From NCBI RefSeq assembly GCF_010020825.1, contig NZ_JAACJE010000001.1:434001-498000 (forward strand): a DNA stretch of 64,000 nucleotides, read 5' to 3'. The notes under the pieces were generated by a model that had not been told where the DNA came from, searched no databases, and saw only the letters and a list, made by a program, of their open reading frames with translations. This document shows, piece after piece, positions 38,191 through 48,690 of this stretch. This stretch comes from Acidovorax sp. 210-6 (GTDB taxonomy: Bacteria; Pseudomonadota; Gammaproteobacteria; Burkholderiales; Burkholderiaceae_C). A program made the position numbers and the translations under genes. The stretch's first letter is position 1; each line of letters opens with the position of its first letter.

Positions 38191-38378
38191 CTTTGTTGAT
38201 AGCTGTCGGAGATGCTGCCGCAAGCCGCGCCAATGCGTGCGCTGCACAGTTTGCGCGCTCGATGGGCAATGCAGCGACCCATTCAAAATCAAGCACTTAC
38301 GTGTGTGCGGCCGCTGCGTGATGCCGTTACATGGACCCAGGGAAAGCCCGGATGACGCAGAACGCGCTGCACGGAAGG

Positions 38379-38387
38379 TGTGCATAA
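38379..38387 (-). promoter_or_regulatory. DnaA box 4 (TTATGCACA)
   Basis: Plus strand TGTGCATAA, 19 bases from the hemE stop. Fourth consensus box in the same orientation. Confidence 0.6.
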
Positions 38388-38405
38388 GTCCAGGCCCTGG
38401 TGCGC

Positions 38406-39524
38406 TCAGCGCTGGCGCTGCGCGCGCGAGTGGCTGTGCACGGCTTCGACCAGCGCGGCCACATGCTCGGGCGGCGTGAACTGGCTGATGCCGTGGCCCA
38501 GGTTGAAGATGTGCGTGGGGCCGGTGGTGGACTTGTCGGTGTGCGGCTTGCCGAAGCTGTCGAGCACGGCGTGCACCTGGGTGACGATTTGCGCCGGCGG
38601 GGCGAACAGCACGTTGGGGTCGATGTTGCCCTGCAGCGCCTTGCCGGCGCCGCCGACCTGGCCGCCGACGATGGCGCGCGCCTTGCCGAGGTTGGCCGTC
38701 CAGTCCAGGCCCAGCACCTCGCAGTCGATGTCCTTCATGTCTTCGAGCCAGATACCGCCGCCCTTGGTGAAGACGATGCGCGGCACGTCCTGGCCGTCCA
38801 CGCCGGTGCGCTTGAGCTGCGCGAGCACGCGCTTGGTGTATTCGAGGCTGAAGTCCTGAAAAGCACCATCGGCCAGCACGCCGCCCCAGCTGTCGAAAAT
38901 CATCACGGCCTGGGCACCCGCGTCGATCTGGGCGTTGAGGTACTGCGCCACGGCGTCGGCGTTCACGGCCAGGATGCGGTGCATCAGGTCGGGGCGGCTG
39001 TACATCAGTGTCTTGACGAGGCGGTAGTCGTCGCTGCCCTTGCCCTCGACCATGTAGCAGGCCAGCGTCCAGGGGCTGCCCGAGAAGCCGATCAGCGGCA
39101 CGCGGCCGTTCAGGGCCTTGCGGATGCTGGTGACGGCATCGAACACGTAGCGCAGCTTGTCCAGGTCGGGTGCGGCGAGCTGGGCCACATCGGCTTCGGT
39201 GCGCACCGATTGGGCGAAGCGCGGGCCCTCGCCCTCGGCGAACGACAGGCCCAGGCCCATGGCGTCGGGCACGGTGAGGATGTCGCTGAACAGGATGGCG
39301 GCGTCGAGCGGGAAGCGCTCGAGCGGCTGCAGCGTGACCTCGGTGGCGTAGTCCACGTTCATGGCCAGGCCCATGAAGCTGCCCGCCTGGGCGCGCGTGG
39401 CCTTGTATTCGGGCAGGTAACGGCCCGCCTGGCGCATCAGCCACAGGGGGGTGTAGTCGGTGGCCTGGCGGCGGCAGGCGCGCAGGAAGGTGTCGTTGGT
39501 GAGGGGGGCGAAGGAGGTGCTCAT
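38406..39524 (-). CDS. hemE: Uroporphyrinogen decarboxylase
   Basis: A 372-residue enzyme that decarboxylates uroporphyrinogen III to coproporphyrinogen III in haem synthesis. The signature [18 protein letters not shown] (near residue 28), the substrate-binding Asp region [14 protein letters not shown] and [17 protein letters not shown] are all present. Length is slightly above the usual 355. The start at 39524 (MSTSFAPL) was preferred to one three codons upstream. The neighbours priA and DnaA boxes are discussed separately. Confidence 0.97.
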   Translation of the reverse strand: MSTSFAPLTNDTFLRACRRQATDYTPLWLMRQAGRYLPEYKATRAQAGSFMGLAMNVDYATEVTLQPLERFPLDAAILFSDILTVPDAMGLGLSFAEGEGPRFAQSVRTEADVAQLAAPDLDKLRYVFDAVTSIRKALNGRVPLIGFSGSPWTLACYMVEGKGSDDYRLVKTLMYSRPDLMHRILAVNADAVAQYLNAQIDAGAQAVMIFDSWGGVLADGAFQDFSLEYTKRVLAQLKRTGVDGQDVPRIVFTKGGGIWLEDMKDIDCEVLGLDWTANLGKARAIVGGQVGGAGKALQGNIDPNVLFAPPAQIVTQVHAVLDSFGKPHTDKSTTGPTHIFNLGHGISQFTPPEHVAALVEAVHSHSRAQRQR

Positions 39525-39573
39525 GCCCGCCATTCTCTCATTCCAGGCTTGGCTGTCCCTGCCACGCCTGCGG

Positions 39574-40503
39574 TCATGGGGGTGCTTGCAACGCTGCCTG
39601 CGGGTTCAGGAGTCGTTCCTGCGGGCCGGTCTCCAACAAGCGGGTCACCAAGGGGTGTATGACCTTGCGGGCGCTGTAGATCAGGTGGAATTCTTCGCTC
39701 ACTTCGGGTGTGGCGCCGATCTGGACCAGGCCGAAGGTCTGCTGCAGGTGGTTGCCCAGCGAGATCGGTGCGGGCATCACGCCCATGCCGCTGGTGGCGA
39801 AGGTGCTCAGCAAGGCGCTGTCCTCGAACTCCCCGGCAATGCGTGGGCGGATGCGTTCCTGTTCCAGCCAGTGGTCCATGCGTGCGCGCACCGCAGCATG
39901 GTGCGTGGGCAGCAGCACGGGGACCACCGCCAGGCTGTGCGGAAACTGGTGTGCCGCTGCTTCTGCCCACAACGGGGGCGCATACCAGGCGATGGCGCTG
40001 CTCCCGAGCAGCTGGCTGCTGGCGCGCAGGTGGGGGTTGGTGGGCGCTGCGCGGTCTGCGAGCACGGCATCGAGCTTGTGCAGCGCCAGTTCGCCCAGCA
40101 GCGGCTGAAACTCCCCCTCGTGGCACAGCAGCCGCAGGTGGGGCTCTTCCAGCACAGTGCGCAAGAGCCTGTGCACGGCCAGCTTGGCAATGCCGTCGGA
40201 GATGCCCAGGTTCAGCCGCAGGGTCTGGCCGACGGCGGCCTCGCGCACACGGATGGGCAGCAGTTCGCCCAGGGCAAAGATGTGGTCGGCTTCGTGCAGT
40301 GCCGCCATGCCAGCGTCCGTCAGTACCAGGTTCCGCCCTTCGTTGCGCAGCAGGCTTACGCCGAGGGACTTCTCCAGTTCCCTCACCTGGGCGCTGATGG
40401 TCTGCACCGCCATGTCCAGCCGCTGCGCTGCACGGGCAATGCCACCTTCCTTGGCCACCACCCAGAAGTAGTAGAGATGGCGGTAGTTGAAGCTCTGCGG
40501 CAT
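39574..40503 (-). CDS. NhaR-like LysR-family regulator
   Basis: A 309-residue transcription factor with an N-terminal LysR winged helix-turn-helix ([20 protein letters not shown] ... [20 protein letters not shown]) that is very close to NhaR, which activates sodium/proton antiporter genes. The ligand domain follows ([18 protein letters not shown]). The ATG at 40503 has GAGG eight bases upstream and gives a family-typical length; an ATG at 40533 has no such site. It diverges from the TerC/Alx gene and probably regulates it. An inverted repeat GGTTCG/CGAACC at 40534-40552 lies in between. Confidence 0.88.
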   Translation of the reverse strand: MPQSFNYRHLYYFWVVAKEGGIARAAQRLDMAVQTISAQVRELEKSLGVSLLRNEGRNLVLTDAGMAALHEADHIFALGELLPIRVREAAVGQTLRLNLGISDGIAKLAVHRLLRTVLEEPHLRLLCHEGEFQPLLGELALHKLDAVLADRAAPTNPHLRASSQLLGSSAIAWYAPPLWAEAAAHQFPHSLAVVPVLLPTHHAAVRARMDHWLEQERIRPRIAGEFEDSALLSTFATSGMGVMPAPISLGNHLQQTFGLVQIGATPEVSEEFHLIYSARKVIHPLVTRLLETGPQERLLNPQAALQAPP

Positions 40504-40533
40504 GGGGGTGGCCTCGGGGTTGGGTTGCGACAT

Positions 40534-40552
40534 GGTTCGTAAAAACCGAACC
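40534..40552. promoter_or_regulatory. Inverted repeat between nhaR-like and terC-like genes
   Basis: The arms GGTTCG and CGAACC surround TAAAAAC. It lies in the divergent promoter region 40504-40658. A second, weaker dyad of AAACG/CGTTT type follows at about 40576-40597. LysR proteins typically bind such dyads, so this is a candidate site for the adjacent regulator. Confidence 0.5.
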
Positions 40553-40658
40553 AAATGCCAGTTGAAGGTAGGTTTTAAACGAAATCGGTCCGTTTTACAT
40601 TCACGGGCTTCCCTTGCCCGCACCTTCGGCAAGGCATTCAAGTTCAAAGAAGCGATAC

Positions 40659-41639
40659 ATGGAAACGATCGGTACCTGGTGGATGTGGGCGGGCTTCGCC
40701 CTTTTTGTGGTGGTGGCGATCGCCATCGATCTGTGGGTCATGGAGCGCCAGGGCGCCCACACGGTGACGATGCAGGAGGCCGTGCGCTGGAGCCTGTTGT
40801 GGTTCTCGCTGGCGTTTGTGTTTGTGGGCCTTTTGTGGTGGTATCTGGACACCCACCAGGGCCGGGAGGTAGCCAACACGGTGTCCATGCAGTTCATCAC
40901 GGGCTACCTGGTGGAAAAGAGCCTGTCGGTGGACAACATCTTCGTGTTTCTGGTGCTGTTCAACTACTTCGCCATCCCGCAGCAATACCAGAAACGGGCG
41001 CTCATCATCGGCATCATCGGTGCCATCGTGCTGCGTACAGCGCTGATCCTGGTGGGCGCATGGCTGCTGGCCACGTTCCATTGGCTGCTCTACGTGTTTG
41101 GTGCCTTCCTGGTCTTCACGGGCGTGAAGATGTGGTTTGCCGCCTCGCAGGAGTCGGACATTGCGTCCAACCCGGTTCTGGGGTTCCTGCGCAGGCACAT
41201 GAACATCACCGACCAGTTTGATGGCGAAAAGCTCAGCACCATGATCAATGGTGTGAAGCACTACACCCCGCTGTTCGTGGTGCTGGTGCTCATCGGCACC
41301 ACCGACATCATCTTTGCCGTGGACAGCATTCCGGCCATCTTCGCCATCACCAGCGACCCGTTCATCGTGCTCACGGCCAACATCTTCGCCATCCTGGGCC
41401 TGCGCGCGCTGTATTTCCTGCTGGCCGATCTGGCCAACCGCTTCCACCTGCTGGCTTATGGCCTGGCCCTGGTGCTGGTCTTCATCGGCAGCAAAATGCT
41501 GCTGATCGACGTTTACAAGATCCCGATCGGCTATGCCCTGCTGGTCACGGCCGTGCTGATTGCGGGCTCCATCATCCTGTCGCTGCGCACGACCAGCGGG
41601 GCCGCTCGCTCGTCGCAGCAGGCACCGACAGAGCGTTGA
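40659..41639 (+). CDS. TerC/Alx-family integral membrane protein
   Basis: A 326-residue protein with about nine transmembrane helices, of the TerC family (Alx-type). The motifs LVEKSLSVDNIFVFLVLFNY and GTTDIIFAVDSIPAIFAI contain the conserved acidic residues of both halves. Alx and TerC proteins are linked to manganese export and co-translocational metal loading of exported enzymes, or to tellurite resistance. No yybP-ykoY (Mn) riboswitch could be read in the short leader, which instead has a CTTGCC/GGCAAG hairpin at 40613-40633. The divergent NhaR-like regulator may respond to ions or pH. Confidence 0.92.
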   Translation: METIGTWWMWAGFALFVVVAIAIDLWVMERQGAHTVTMQEAVRWSLLWFSLAFVFVGLLWWYLDTHQGREVANTVSMQFITGYLVEKSLSVDNIFVFLVLFNYFAIPQQYQKRALIIGIIGAIVLRTALILVGAWLLATFHWLLYVFGAFLVFTGVKMWFAASQESDIASNPVLGFLRRHMNITDQFDGEKLSTMINGVKHYTPLFVVLVLIGTTDIIFAVDSIPAIFAITSDPFIVLTANIFAILGLRALYFLLADLANRFHLLAYGLALVLVFIGSKMLLIDVYKIPIGYALLVTAVLIAGSIILSLRTTSGAARSSQQAPTER

Positions 41640-41646
41640 GGCAGAG

Positions 41647-41678
41647 GTGGGGCGGACCCTCAGGAGGAATGCTCCGCC

Positions 41679-41682
<4 letters not shown>
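41647..41682. terminator. Convergent hairpin between terC-like and uup
   Basis: GTGGGGCGGA (41647-41656) pairs with TCCGCCTCAC (41673-41682) with one weak G-U pair. It lies between the stops of two convergent genes and overlaps the last codons of uup by four bases. No T-tract, so efficiency is uncertain. Confidence 0.4.
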
Positions 41683-43589
<1,907 letters not shown>

Positions 43590-43665
43590 GGGGCAGGATT
43601 ATCCGGGTGGCTGGCGACAGGGGCCGCCAGCGCCGCTGGGTACCGCCGGGCCGCCGGCAGGCGGC

Positions 43666-44276
<611 letters not shown>

Positions 44277-44296
44277 TTATGAATCAAAAGTGCCTC

Positions 44297-44340
44297 CAGC
44301 GCTTATCTGGCAAGCGCTGGCAGCTATCAATAGGGGAGCT
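44297..44340 (+). repeat. Dispersed 44-base palindromic repeat, copy 7
   Basis: A near-perfect first hairpin, CAGCGCTTATCTGGCAAGCG, with flank TGCCTCC. The right half begins CAGCTATCAA, then loses the loop and last arm. It sits between the metY remnant and the CoA-binding protein gene and supplies the latter's TGA (44327-44329). Confidence 0.85.
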
Positions 44341-44842
44341 GCCGCAGCCGCTTGGCGGTGATCACGCCGGTGTTCACGCCCATCCAGCCCAGGCCGCCGA
44401 ACAGGCGTGCATGCTCGATCTTCACGCAGCGGTTCTGGATGACCTGCAGACCCGCGTCCTCGGCGCGCTGGGCGGCTTCTTCATGCCGCACACCGAGCTG
44501 CAGCCACAGGCAGCTCGCGCCGATGGCCACGGCCTCCTCGGCCAGCGGCGGGATGTCCTCGCTCTTGCGGAAGCAGTCCACCATGTCGATGCGGCCGCCC
44601 TGGCGGGCGATGGCCTGCTCGGCCTCGTACAGGCTGGCGTGGCAGGGCTCGCCCAGGATGCTGCCGCCGTCGCGGGCGACGACCGGGTTCACGGGCACGA
44701 TGCGGTAACCGTGCGCCTGCATGTATTTGGCGGCGAAGAAGCTGGGGCGGTGCCACTGCGGCGACAGGCCCACCACCGCGATGGTGCGGCAGCGGCCCAG
44801 CACGTCGCGCAGGGTGCTGATGGTGTCGGGGGTGCGGCTCAT
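44327..44842 (-). CDS. CoA-binding domain protein (YccU-like)
   Basis: A 171-residue Rossmann-fold protein of the CoA-binding_2 family (CRTIAVVGLSPQWHRPSFFA; GYRIVPVNPVVA; DMVDCFRKSEDIPPLAEEA; LWLQLGVRHEEAAQRAEDAG; CVKIEH). The exact role is unknown; it resembles the CoA-binding domain of succinyl-CoA synthetase. The start at 44842 (MSRTPDT) was chosen because the family begins there. The stop codon is provided by the dispersed repeat (44297-44340), so the original end may have differed. Confidence 0.85.
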   Translation of the reverse strand: MSRTPDTISTLRDVLGRCRTIAVVGLSPQWHRPSFFAAKYMQAHGYRIVPVNPVVARDGGSILGEPCHASLYEAEQAIARQGGRIDMVDCFRKSEDIPPLAEEAVAIGASCLWLQLGVRHEEAAQRAEDAGLQVIQNRCVKIEHARLFGGLGWMGVNTGVITAKRLRQLPY

Positions 44843-44909
44843 GCGTTCCAGTGTACGCATGCGCAAGGCGGCTGTGCTGGTCATGCCCATGTCATACGCT
44901 GGGCACACA

Positions 44910-45002
44910 ATGGCTTTTGCAGGCATGCCACGCGCACCCGCCATACCCTTGGTGGAGGGGACGGTGCTGCGCAGTCTGTACCAGGGGTTTCTGAGCGAGT
45001 GA
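44910..45002 (+). CDS. Candidate 30-residue small protein before a terminator
   Basis: A tiny open frame (MAFAGMPRAPAIPLVEGTVL and ending RSLYQGFLSE) lies in the 357-base stretch between the CoA-binding gene (44842) and the porin stop (45200). It ends seven bases before a strong plus-strand terminator. No strong Shine-Dalgarno or promoter could be fixed, so the unit may be a small RNA or small-protein gene, or an accidental frame. Nothing else in this stretch looks coding. Confidence 0.35.
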   Translation: MAFAGMPRAPAIPLVEGTVLRSLYQGFLSE

Positions 45003-45008
45003 CCAGAG

Positions 45009-45039
45009 AAAGAGCGGCTTGACAGGCCGCTCTTTTTTT
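45009..45039 (+). terminator. Strong Rho-independent terminator
   Basis: The arms AAAGAGCGGC (45009-45018) and GCCGCTCTTT (45026-45035) are perfect, with loop TTGACAG, and the second arm runs into an unbroken run of seven T (45033-45039). This orientation serves plus-strand transcription, ending the tiny ORF or an unseen small RNA from 44843-45002. Confidence 0.85.
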
Positions 45040-45114
45040 GGCCGTACGGCCGCTTGCCGGTCCCGGGCATCCCTCGGGGTGCTATCGGGATGCAGAAGGG
45101 GCGCCAGAAACGGC

Positions 45115-45137
45115 AACGCCGCGCAGGGCGCGGCGTT
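45115..45137 (-). terminator. Hairpin downstream of porin gene
   Basis: The perfect 10-base arms AACGCCGCGC and GCGCGGCGTT around AGG lie 63 bases after the porin stop on its transcript. On the minus strand the stem is followed by GCCGTTTCT, so the T-tract is weak. Likely transcript-end structure for the porin mRNA. Confidence 0.5.
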
Positions 45138-45199
45138 GGATGGGGCCGTCGGCCCGGTAGGCGACGGCAGTCTGGGCAGGCGGCGTGTGCCGCCGGCGT

Positions 45200-46192
45200 T
45201 CAGAAGCGGTGCAACAGGCCCACGCCGAAGGTATTGGAGCCGGTCGTTCCCTTGACCGCCTTGCCGGCGCTGTTGAGGTTGCCGTAGCCTGCATACATCA
45301 TGGTGCGCTTGGACAGGTGGTAGTTGGCGAACAGCTCATAAGCCATGGCGCCGTCGCGTGCGGGGTTGGGGTTGTCGGTGATGCGGGCCACCTGTGCGCC
45401 CAGCACCCAGGCGCCCAGCGGTACGGCCACACCCAGGCCAAAGCCCTTGCCGGTGGTCTTGGATTCGTCTTGCGTGTACAGCGCACTCACCCGCACCGAG
45501 GGGAAGTCGTAACGCGCGCCCAGGGCATAGCCGGTGCGGTTGTTGGCGCCTTCGGCCATCTTGCTCTGCACCACGGCGCCCAGGCTCAGGGGGCCGTTCT
45601 GGTAGCTGGCGGCGAGCTGGTACGAGCCCTTGCGCGTGTCTGCGGCGCCTGCGGCGGGGGCCGCCTTGTCCTGCTTCATGACGACTGCGGCGCGCGCCTG
45701 AAAGCCGTTCAGCTTGGGCGAGGTGTAAAGAAATTGGCTGTTGGCGCGGTTGCCGCCCAAGGAGCCGTCGGCGTCCAGGCCGAGGTTCTTCAGTGCCGAA
45801 GTGTTGTTGGCCGTGCCGTTGAGGTCGAACGTGCCCATGGTGCGGTTCTGCGCCGTGGTCATGCGTCCCATCGCGAACTCGCCGAAGCCGCCGCCAAGGG
45901 CCAGCCAGGCGGCGCGGTTCCAGGCGCCGGTAGCGCCACCCGTCAGGGCGCCGTCTTCGATGTTGATACCTTGTTCAAAGTTGAACGACGCCTTCATGCC
46001 GTCGCCCAGGTCTTCCTGGCCACGCACGCCCCACATGGAGGTTTCCTTGTAGTTGCCGATCATCTGCGACTGGCCGCCGAAGGCCTTGCCCAGGCCAGCG
46101 TCGAGGCGTCCGTACAGGGTCACGTTGGACTGGGCCGAGGCGATGCACGCAACGGAGCTGAGAACAGCCAGGGCGATCAGGGATTTATTCAT
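45200..46192 (-). CDS. Outer-membrane porin (Burkholderiales type)
   Basis: A 330-residue 16-stranded porin. The signal peptide is residues 1-20 (IASA), and the mature protein starts QSNVTLYGRLDAGLG, the hallmark of Gram-negative porin_4 family members. The constriction loop and a C-terminal phenylalanine (GVGLLHRF) are present. It allows passive diffusion of small solutes. A 69-nt folded leader ends 15 bases before the ATG and may control its translation. Confidence 0.95.
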   Translation of the reverse strand: MNKSLIALAVLSSVACIASAQSNVTLYGRLDAGLGKAFGGQSQMIGNYKETSMWGVRGQEDLGDGMKASFNFEQGINIEDGALTGGATGAWNRAAWLALGGGFGEFAMGRMTTAQNRTMGTFDLNGTANNTSALKNLGLDADGSLGGNRANSQFLYTSPKLNGFQARAAVVMKQDKAAPAAGAADTRKGSYQLAASYQNGPLSLGAVVQSKMAEGANNRTGYALGARYDFPSVRVSALYTQDESKTTGKGFGLGVAVPLGAWVLGAQVARITDNPNPARDGAMAYELFANYHLSKRTMMYAGYGNLNSAGKAVKGTTGSNTFGVGLLHRF

Positions 46193-46207
46193 GGAGTCAT
46201 TCCGGTA

Positions 46208-46276
46208 GTTGTTGAAAAGGCAAGCGCGTCGGCGCCTCGCAAGGAGGACCCGACGGCTTGCCGCTATTGCAACAAC
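46208..46276 (-). promoter_or_regulatory. Long composite stem-loop in porin leader
   Basis: Nested pairs on the minus strand transcript: GTTGTTG/CAACAAC (46270-46276 with 46208-46214), GGCAAGC/GCTTGCC (46256-46262 with 46219-46225), CGTCGG/CCGACG (46250-46255 with 46227-46232) and an inner CCTC/GAGG. All are exact. The structure ends just upstream of the GGA...ATG ribosome site of the porin. Confidence 0.65.
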
Positions 46277-46334
46277 CCGATGTGACAGCCTAACTACAAG
46301 ACCCTGCAGAACGCGGGGCGCTTGTCGGAAGAAA

Positions 46335-48563
46335 TCAGAGCGCCGCCAGCGCCGCCCGCAGCTCCGACACGCTCAGGATCTCGCTCATCACCACCGGTGT
46401 GCGGCCAGGCGCCACGAGCACGTACACCGGCACGCCGTTGCGGCCCAGGTCGGCCAGGGCGGCGGTAATGGCCGGGTCGCGCCGCGTCCAGTCGGCGCGC
46501 AACAGGGTCACGCCCTTGGCCGCAAAGTCGGCCAGTACCTGCGCATCGGCCAGTGCATTGCGCTTGTTGTACTGGCAGGTGATGCACCAGGCGGCAGTGA
46601 AGTCGATGAACACCGGCTTGCCCGCCGCCGTCAGGTCCTGTACCTGCTGGGCCGACCAGGGCTGCCAGCCGGCGCCGGCAGCGGCCTGCCCCGTGGCCGG
46701 TACCGCTGCCAGGGCAGGGCGGGTGATGTGCGGCCCGATACTGCCCGCCAGCCAGGCGGTCAAGGCCAGCAGCACCGTGGCCAGCACCGTCCGGCTGCGC
46801 CCGCGCAGCGTCAGCGCCCACACCAGGCTGCTGCCTGCCACCAGCAGCGCCAGCAGCGCGCCTGCGCCGTCGATGCCGCTTTGCTGGCCCAGCACCCACA
46901 CCAGCCACACCACCGTGGCAAACATGGGGAAGGCCATGGCGCGACGGAACGTGTCCATCCAGGCGCCGGGGCGCGGCAGCCAGCCCGCCACCGCAGGCAC
47001 CCAGGCTGCCAGCAGGTAAGGCAGGGCCATGCCCACGCCCAATGCGCCAAACACAGCCAGCGCCTGCAGTGCGGGCAGGCCCACGGCAAACCCCAGCGCC
47101 GCTCCCATGAAGGGCGCGGTGCAGGGCGAGGCAATCGCCACAGCCAGCACGCCGGTGAGGAATGCGTCGGCCGCCGGGTGATGCGCCTGCAGCGTGGCCA
47201 CGCGGCTGGGCAGGAACTGGCCGAACTCGAACAGGCCTGCCAGGTTCAGCCCGATGAGGGTGAACAGGCCTGCCAGCAGCGCCACCACGGCAGGCGACTG
47301 GAGCTGAAAGCCCCAGCCCAGTTGCTCACCCGCCGCGCGCAGCGCCAGCAGCAGTCCGCCCAGCGCCAGGAAAGACAGCACCACGCCAGCGGTGTAGGCC
47401 AGGCCACCCACGCGCTGGGCGGGCAGGTGGTTGCCGTGGCGGGCAAAGCCCATGACCTTGATGGCCAGGACCGGGAACACGCAGGGCATGAGGTTGAGCA
47501 GCATGCCGCCCAGCAAGCCCCCCAACAGGGCGAACCAGAAACTGCCACCCGCGGGCGCTGGAGCGCCGCCGGGAGGCTGCGCCGCCGCTTGGTTGGCTTG
47601 CAGCGCCGCCGCCAGTGCGGGCGAGACCTCGGCGGTGGTGGCGCTCGCCCAGGTGCCCTCGATGGCTGCGACGGTGTGCCAGCCCTGCGGACTGCCAGAA
47701 TCCTGGGCGGCCGATGGCTGCGCAGGGGCCAGCACCAGGGGCAGTTGGGTGGGCGCCTTGCCGCGCTCGGGCGACAGCGGCAGGCTGGCCGTCCAGGTGT
47801 TGCCTTCCCAGGCCTGGGTCCAGTCCTTGCCCTCGACGGCCGCCGGGATCAGAACGGCAGGCGTTTCCGGGAACACCTCCAGCTTCTGTCCGCGCAGTGC
47901 CTCGGGCAGGCCTTGCACGCTGAGTTTGAGGCGTTCGCCCTCCACGCGCACTTGGCTGCTGCCCTGCAGCGGCACGGGCTGCGCGGCCTGGGCCTGCGCA
48001 AACGCGGCGGCATGCATGGCGGTGGTGCCCTGGATGGGGAGGTCCAGCACCAACCGACCTTCTTCGGGGATGCACTCGACGCGGCAGGCCAGCCAGGTGG
48101 CGTGCAGCCCGATGCGCACCGTGCCCATACCGCCAGGGGCGGGCGGCAGTTCCTGGGGCATCTTCAGCGGAGCCACCAGCAGCACTTCACCGTCATAGCC
48201 GTAATTGGCCAGTCGGCCGATGCGGAACAGGCGCGGAACGGGCCAGGCGACCTCGCCCGCGTCCATGCCGGGGGGCAGCTCCCAGCGCAGTTCGGTGGGC
48301 AGGCCGGAGTCGCCGGGGTTCTTCCAGTAGGTGTGCCAGTCCTTCTGGTGCGCAATGCGCAGGCCCAGCCACGCCAGTTTGCCCGGCCCCAGGCCCTCGG
48401 GCGCGTGGGCAATGAGTTCGGCCCGCACCTGCGGGCTGCTGACCACGCTGCCCGTGGCGGCGGCAGGTTTATTGCTGAATTGGGCGTTTGCGCTTGTCCA
48501 TCCTGCGGCAGCAGCTATGAAAACAAGAGCAGTGAGACAACGGTGAAGGCTGAAGCGGGACAT
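46335..48563 (-). CDS. DsbD/ScsB-type thiol-disulphide transporter
   Basis: A 742-residue membrane protein that moves electrons from cytoplasmic thioredoxin to periplasmic proteins. The signal peptide is residues 1-27 (SANA). The periplasmic N-terminal domain (WHTYWKNPGDSGLPTELRW) is of the ScsB/copper-suppressor type. The eight-helix core has the two redox cysteines in NLMPCVFPVLAIKVMG and ASPCTAPFMGAA. The C-terminal thioredoxin-like domain has AAWCITCQYNKRN. The ScsB-type N-domain suggests a metal-stress or disulphide-repair role rather than classical DsbD. A dispersed-repeat copy encodes residues 11-26, the core of the signal peptide. Confidence 0.92.
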   Translation of the reverse strand: MSRFSLHRCLTALVFIAAAAGWTSANAQFSNKPAAATGSVVSSPQVRAELIAHAPEGLGPGKLAWLGLRIAHQKDWHTYWKNPGDSGLPTELRWELPPGMDAGEVAWPVPRLFRIGRLANYGYDGEVLLVAPLKMPQELPPAPGGMGTVRIGLHATWLACRVECIPEEGRLVLDLPIQGTTAMHAAAFAQAQAAQPVPLQGSSQVRVEGERLKLSVQGLPEALRGQKLEVFPETPAVLIPAAVEGKDWTQAWEGNTWTASLPLSPERGKAPTQLPLVLAPAQPSAAQDSGSPQGWHTVAAIEGTWASATTAEVSPALAAALQANQAAAQPPGGAPAPAGGSFWFALLGGLLGGMLLNLMPCVFPVLAIKVMGFARHGNHLPAQRVGGLAYTAGVVLSFLALGGLLLALRAAGEQLGWGFQLQSPAVVALLAGLFTLIGLNLAGLFEFGQFLPSRVATLQAHHPAADAFLTGVLAVAIASPCTAPFMGAALGFAVGLPALQALAVFGALGVGMALPYLLAAWVPAVAGWLPRPGAWMDTFRRAMAFPMFATVVWLVWVLGQQSGIDGAGALLALLVAGSSLVWALTLRGRSRTVLATVLLALTAWLAGSIGPHITRPALAAVPATGQAAAGAGWQPWSAQQVQDLTAAGKPVFIDFTAAWCITCQYNKRNALADAQVLADFAAKGVTLLRADWTRRDPAITAALADLGRNGVPVYVLVAPGRTPVVMSEILSVSELRAALAAL
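48488..48531 (+). repeat. Dispersed repeat, copy 8, encoding a signal peptide
   Basis: This copy reads TTGCGCTTGTCCATCCTGCG, then CAGCTATGAAAACAAGAGCA, 44 bases as in the others; by eye 30 of 44 positions match copy 4. It lies inside the DsbD-like gene (antisense to it) and encodes TALVFIAAAAGWTSAN, the hydrophobic and cleavage parts of the signal peptide. Confidence 0.65.
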
Positions 48564-48690
48564 GGTCGTCCTGTGGGAGCGCAGCGGCGCGCTTTGGTTC
48601 CGGGGCTGAACGCGGGGGTAGGCGCCCGCCGCGCAGGCCGTATTGTCGGTCAGCGGCCGCCGCGAGCGAGAACAAGTGCGAAGCCTTACC

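Larger units (their letters stand above)
37809..38405. other. 597-bp priA-hemE intergenic region with DnaA boxes
   Basis: No credible gene is seen in this stretch. It holds four consensus DnaA boxes in one orientation (listed separately); a palindrome GCATGGT-A-ACCATGC at 37965-37979; and a relatively A/T-rich segment at about 37900-37965 in an otherwise GC-rich genome. The longest open frames here are shadows lacking start signals. The priA and hemE genes are both on the minus strand, so the region lies upstream of priA's reading direction from hemE's end. Confidence 0.6.

Noticed and set aside
40553-40658. yybP-ykoY (Mn) riboswitch before the TerC/Alx gene
   Set aside because: E. coli alx has one, but no conserved core is readable in this short leader; only a simple CTTGCC/GGCAAG hairpin is present.
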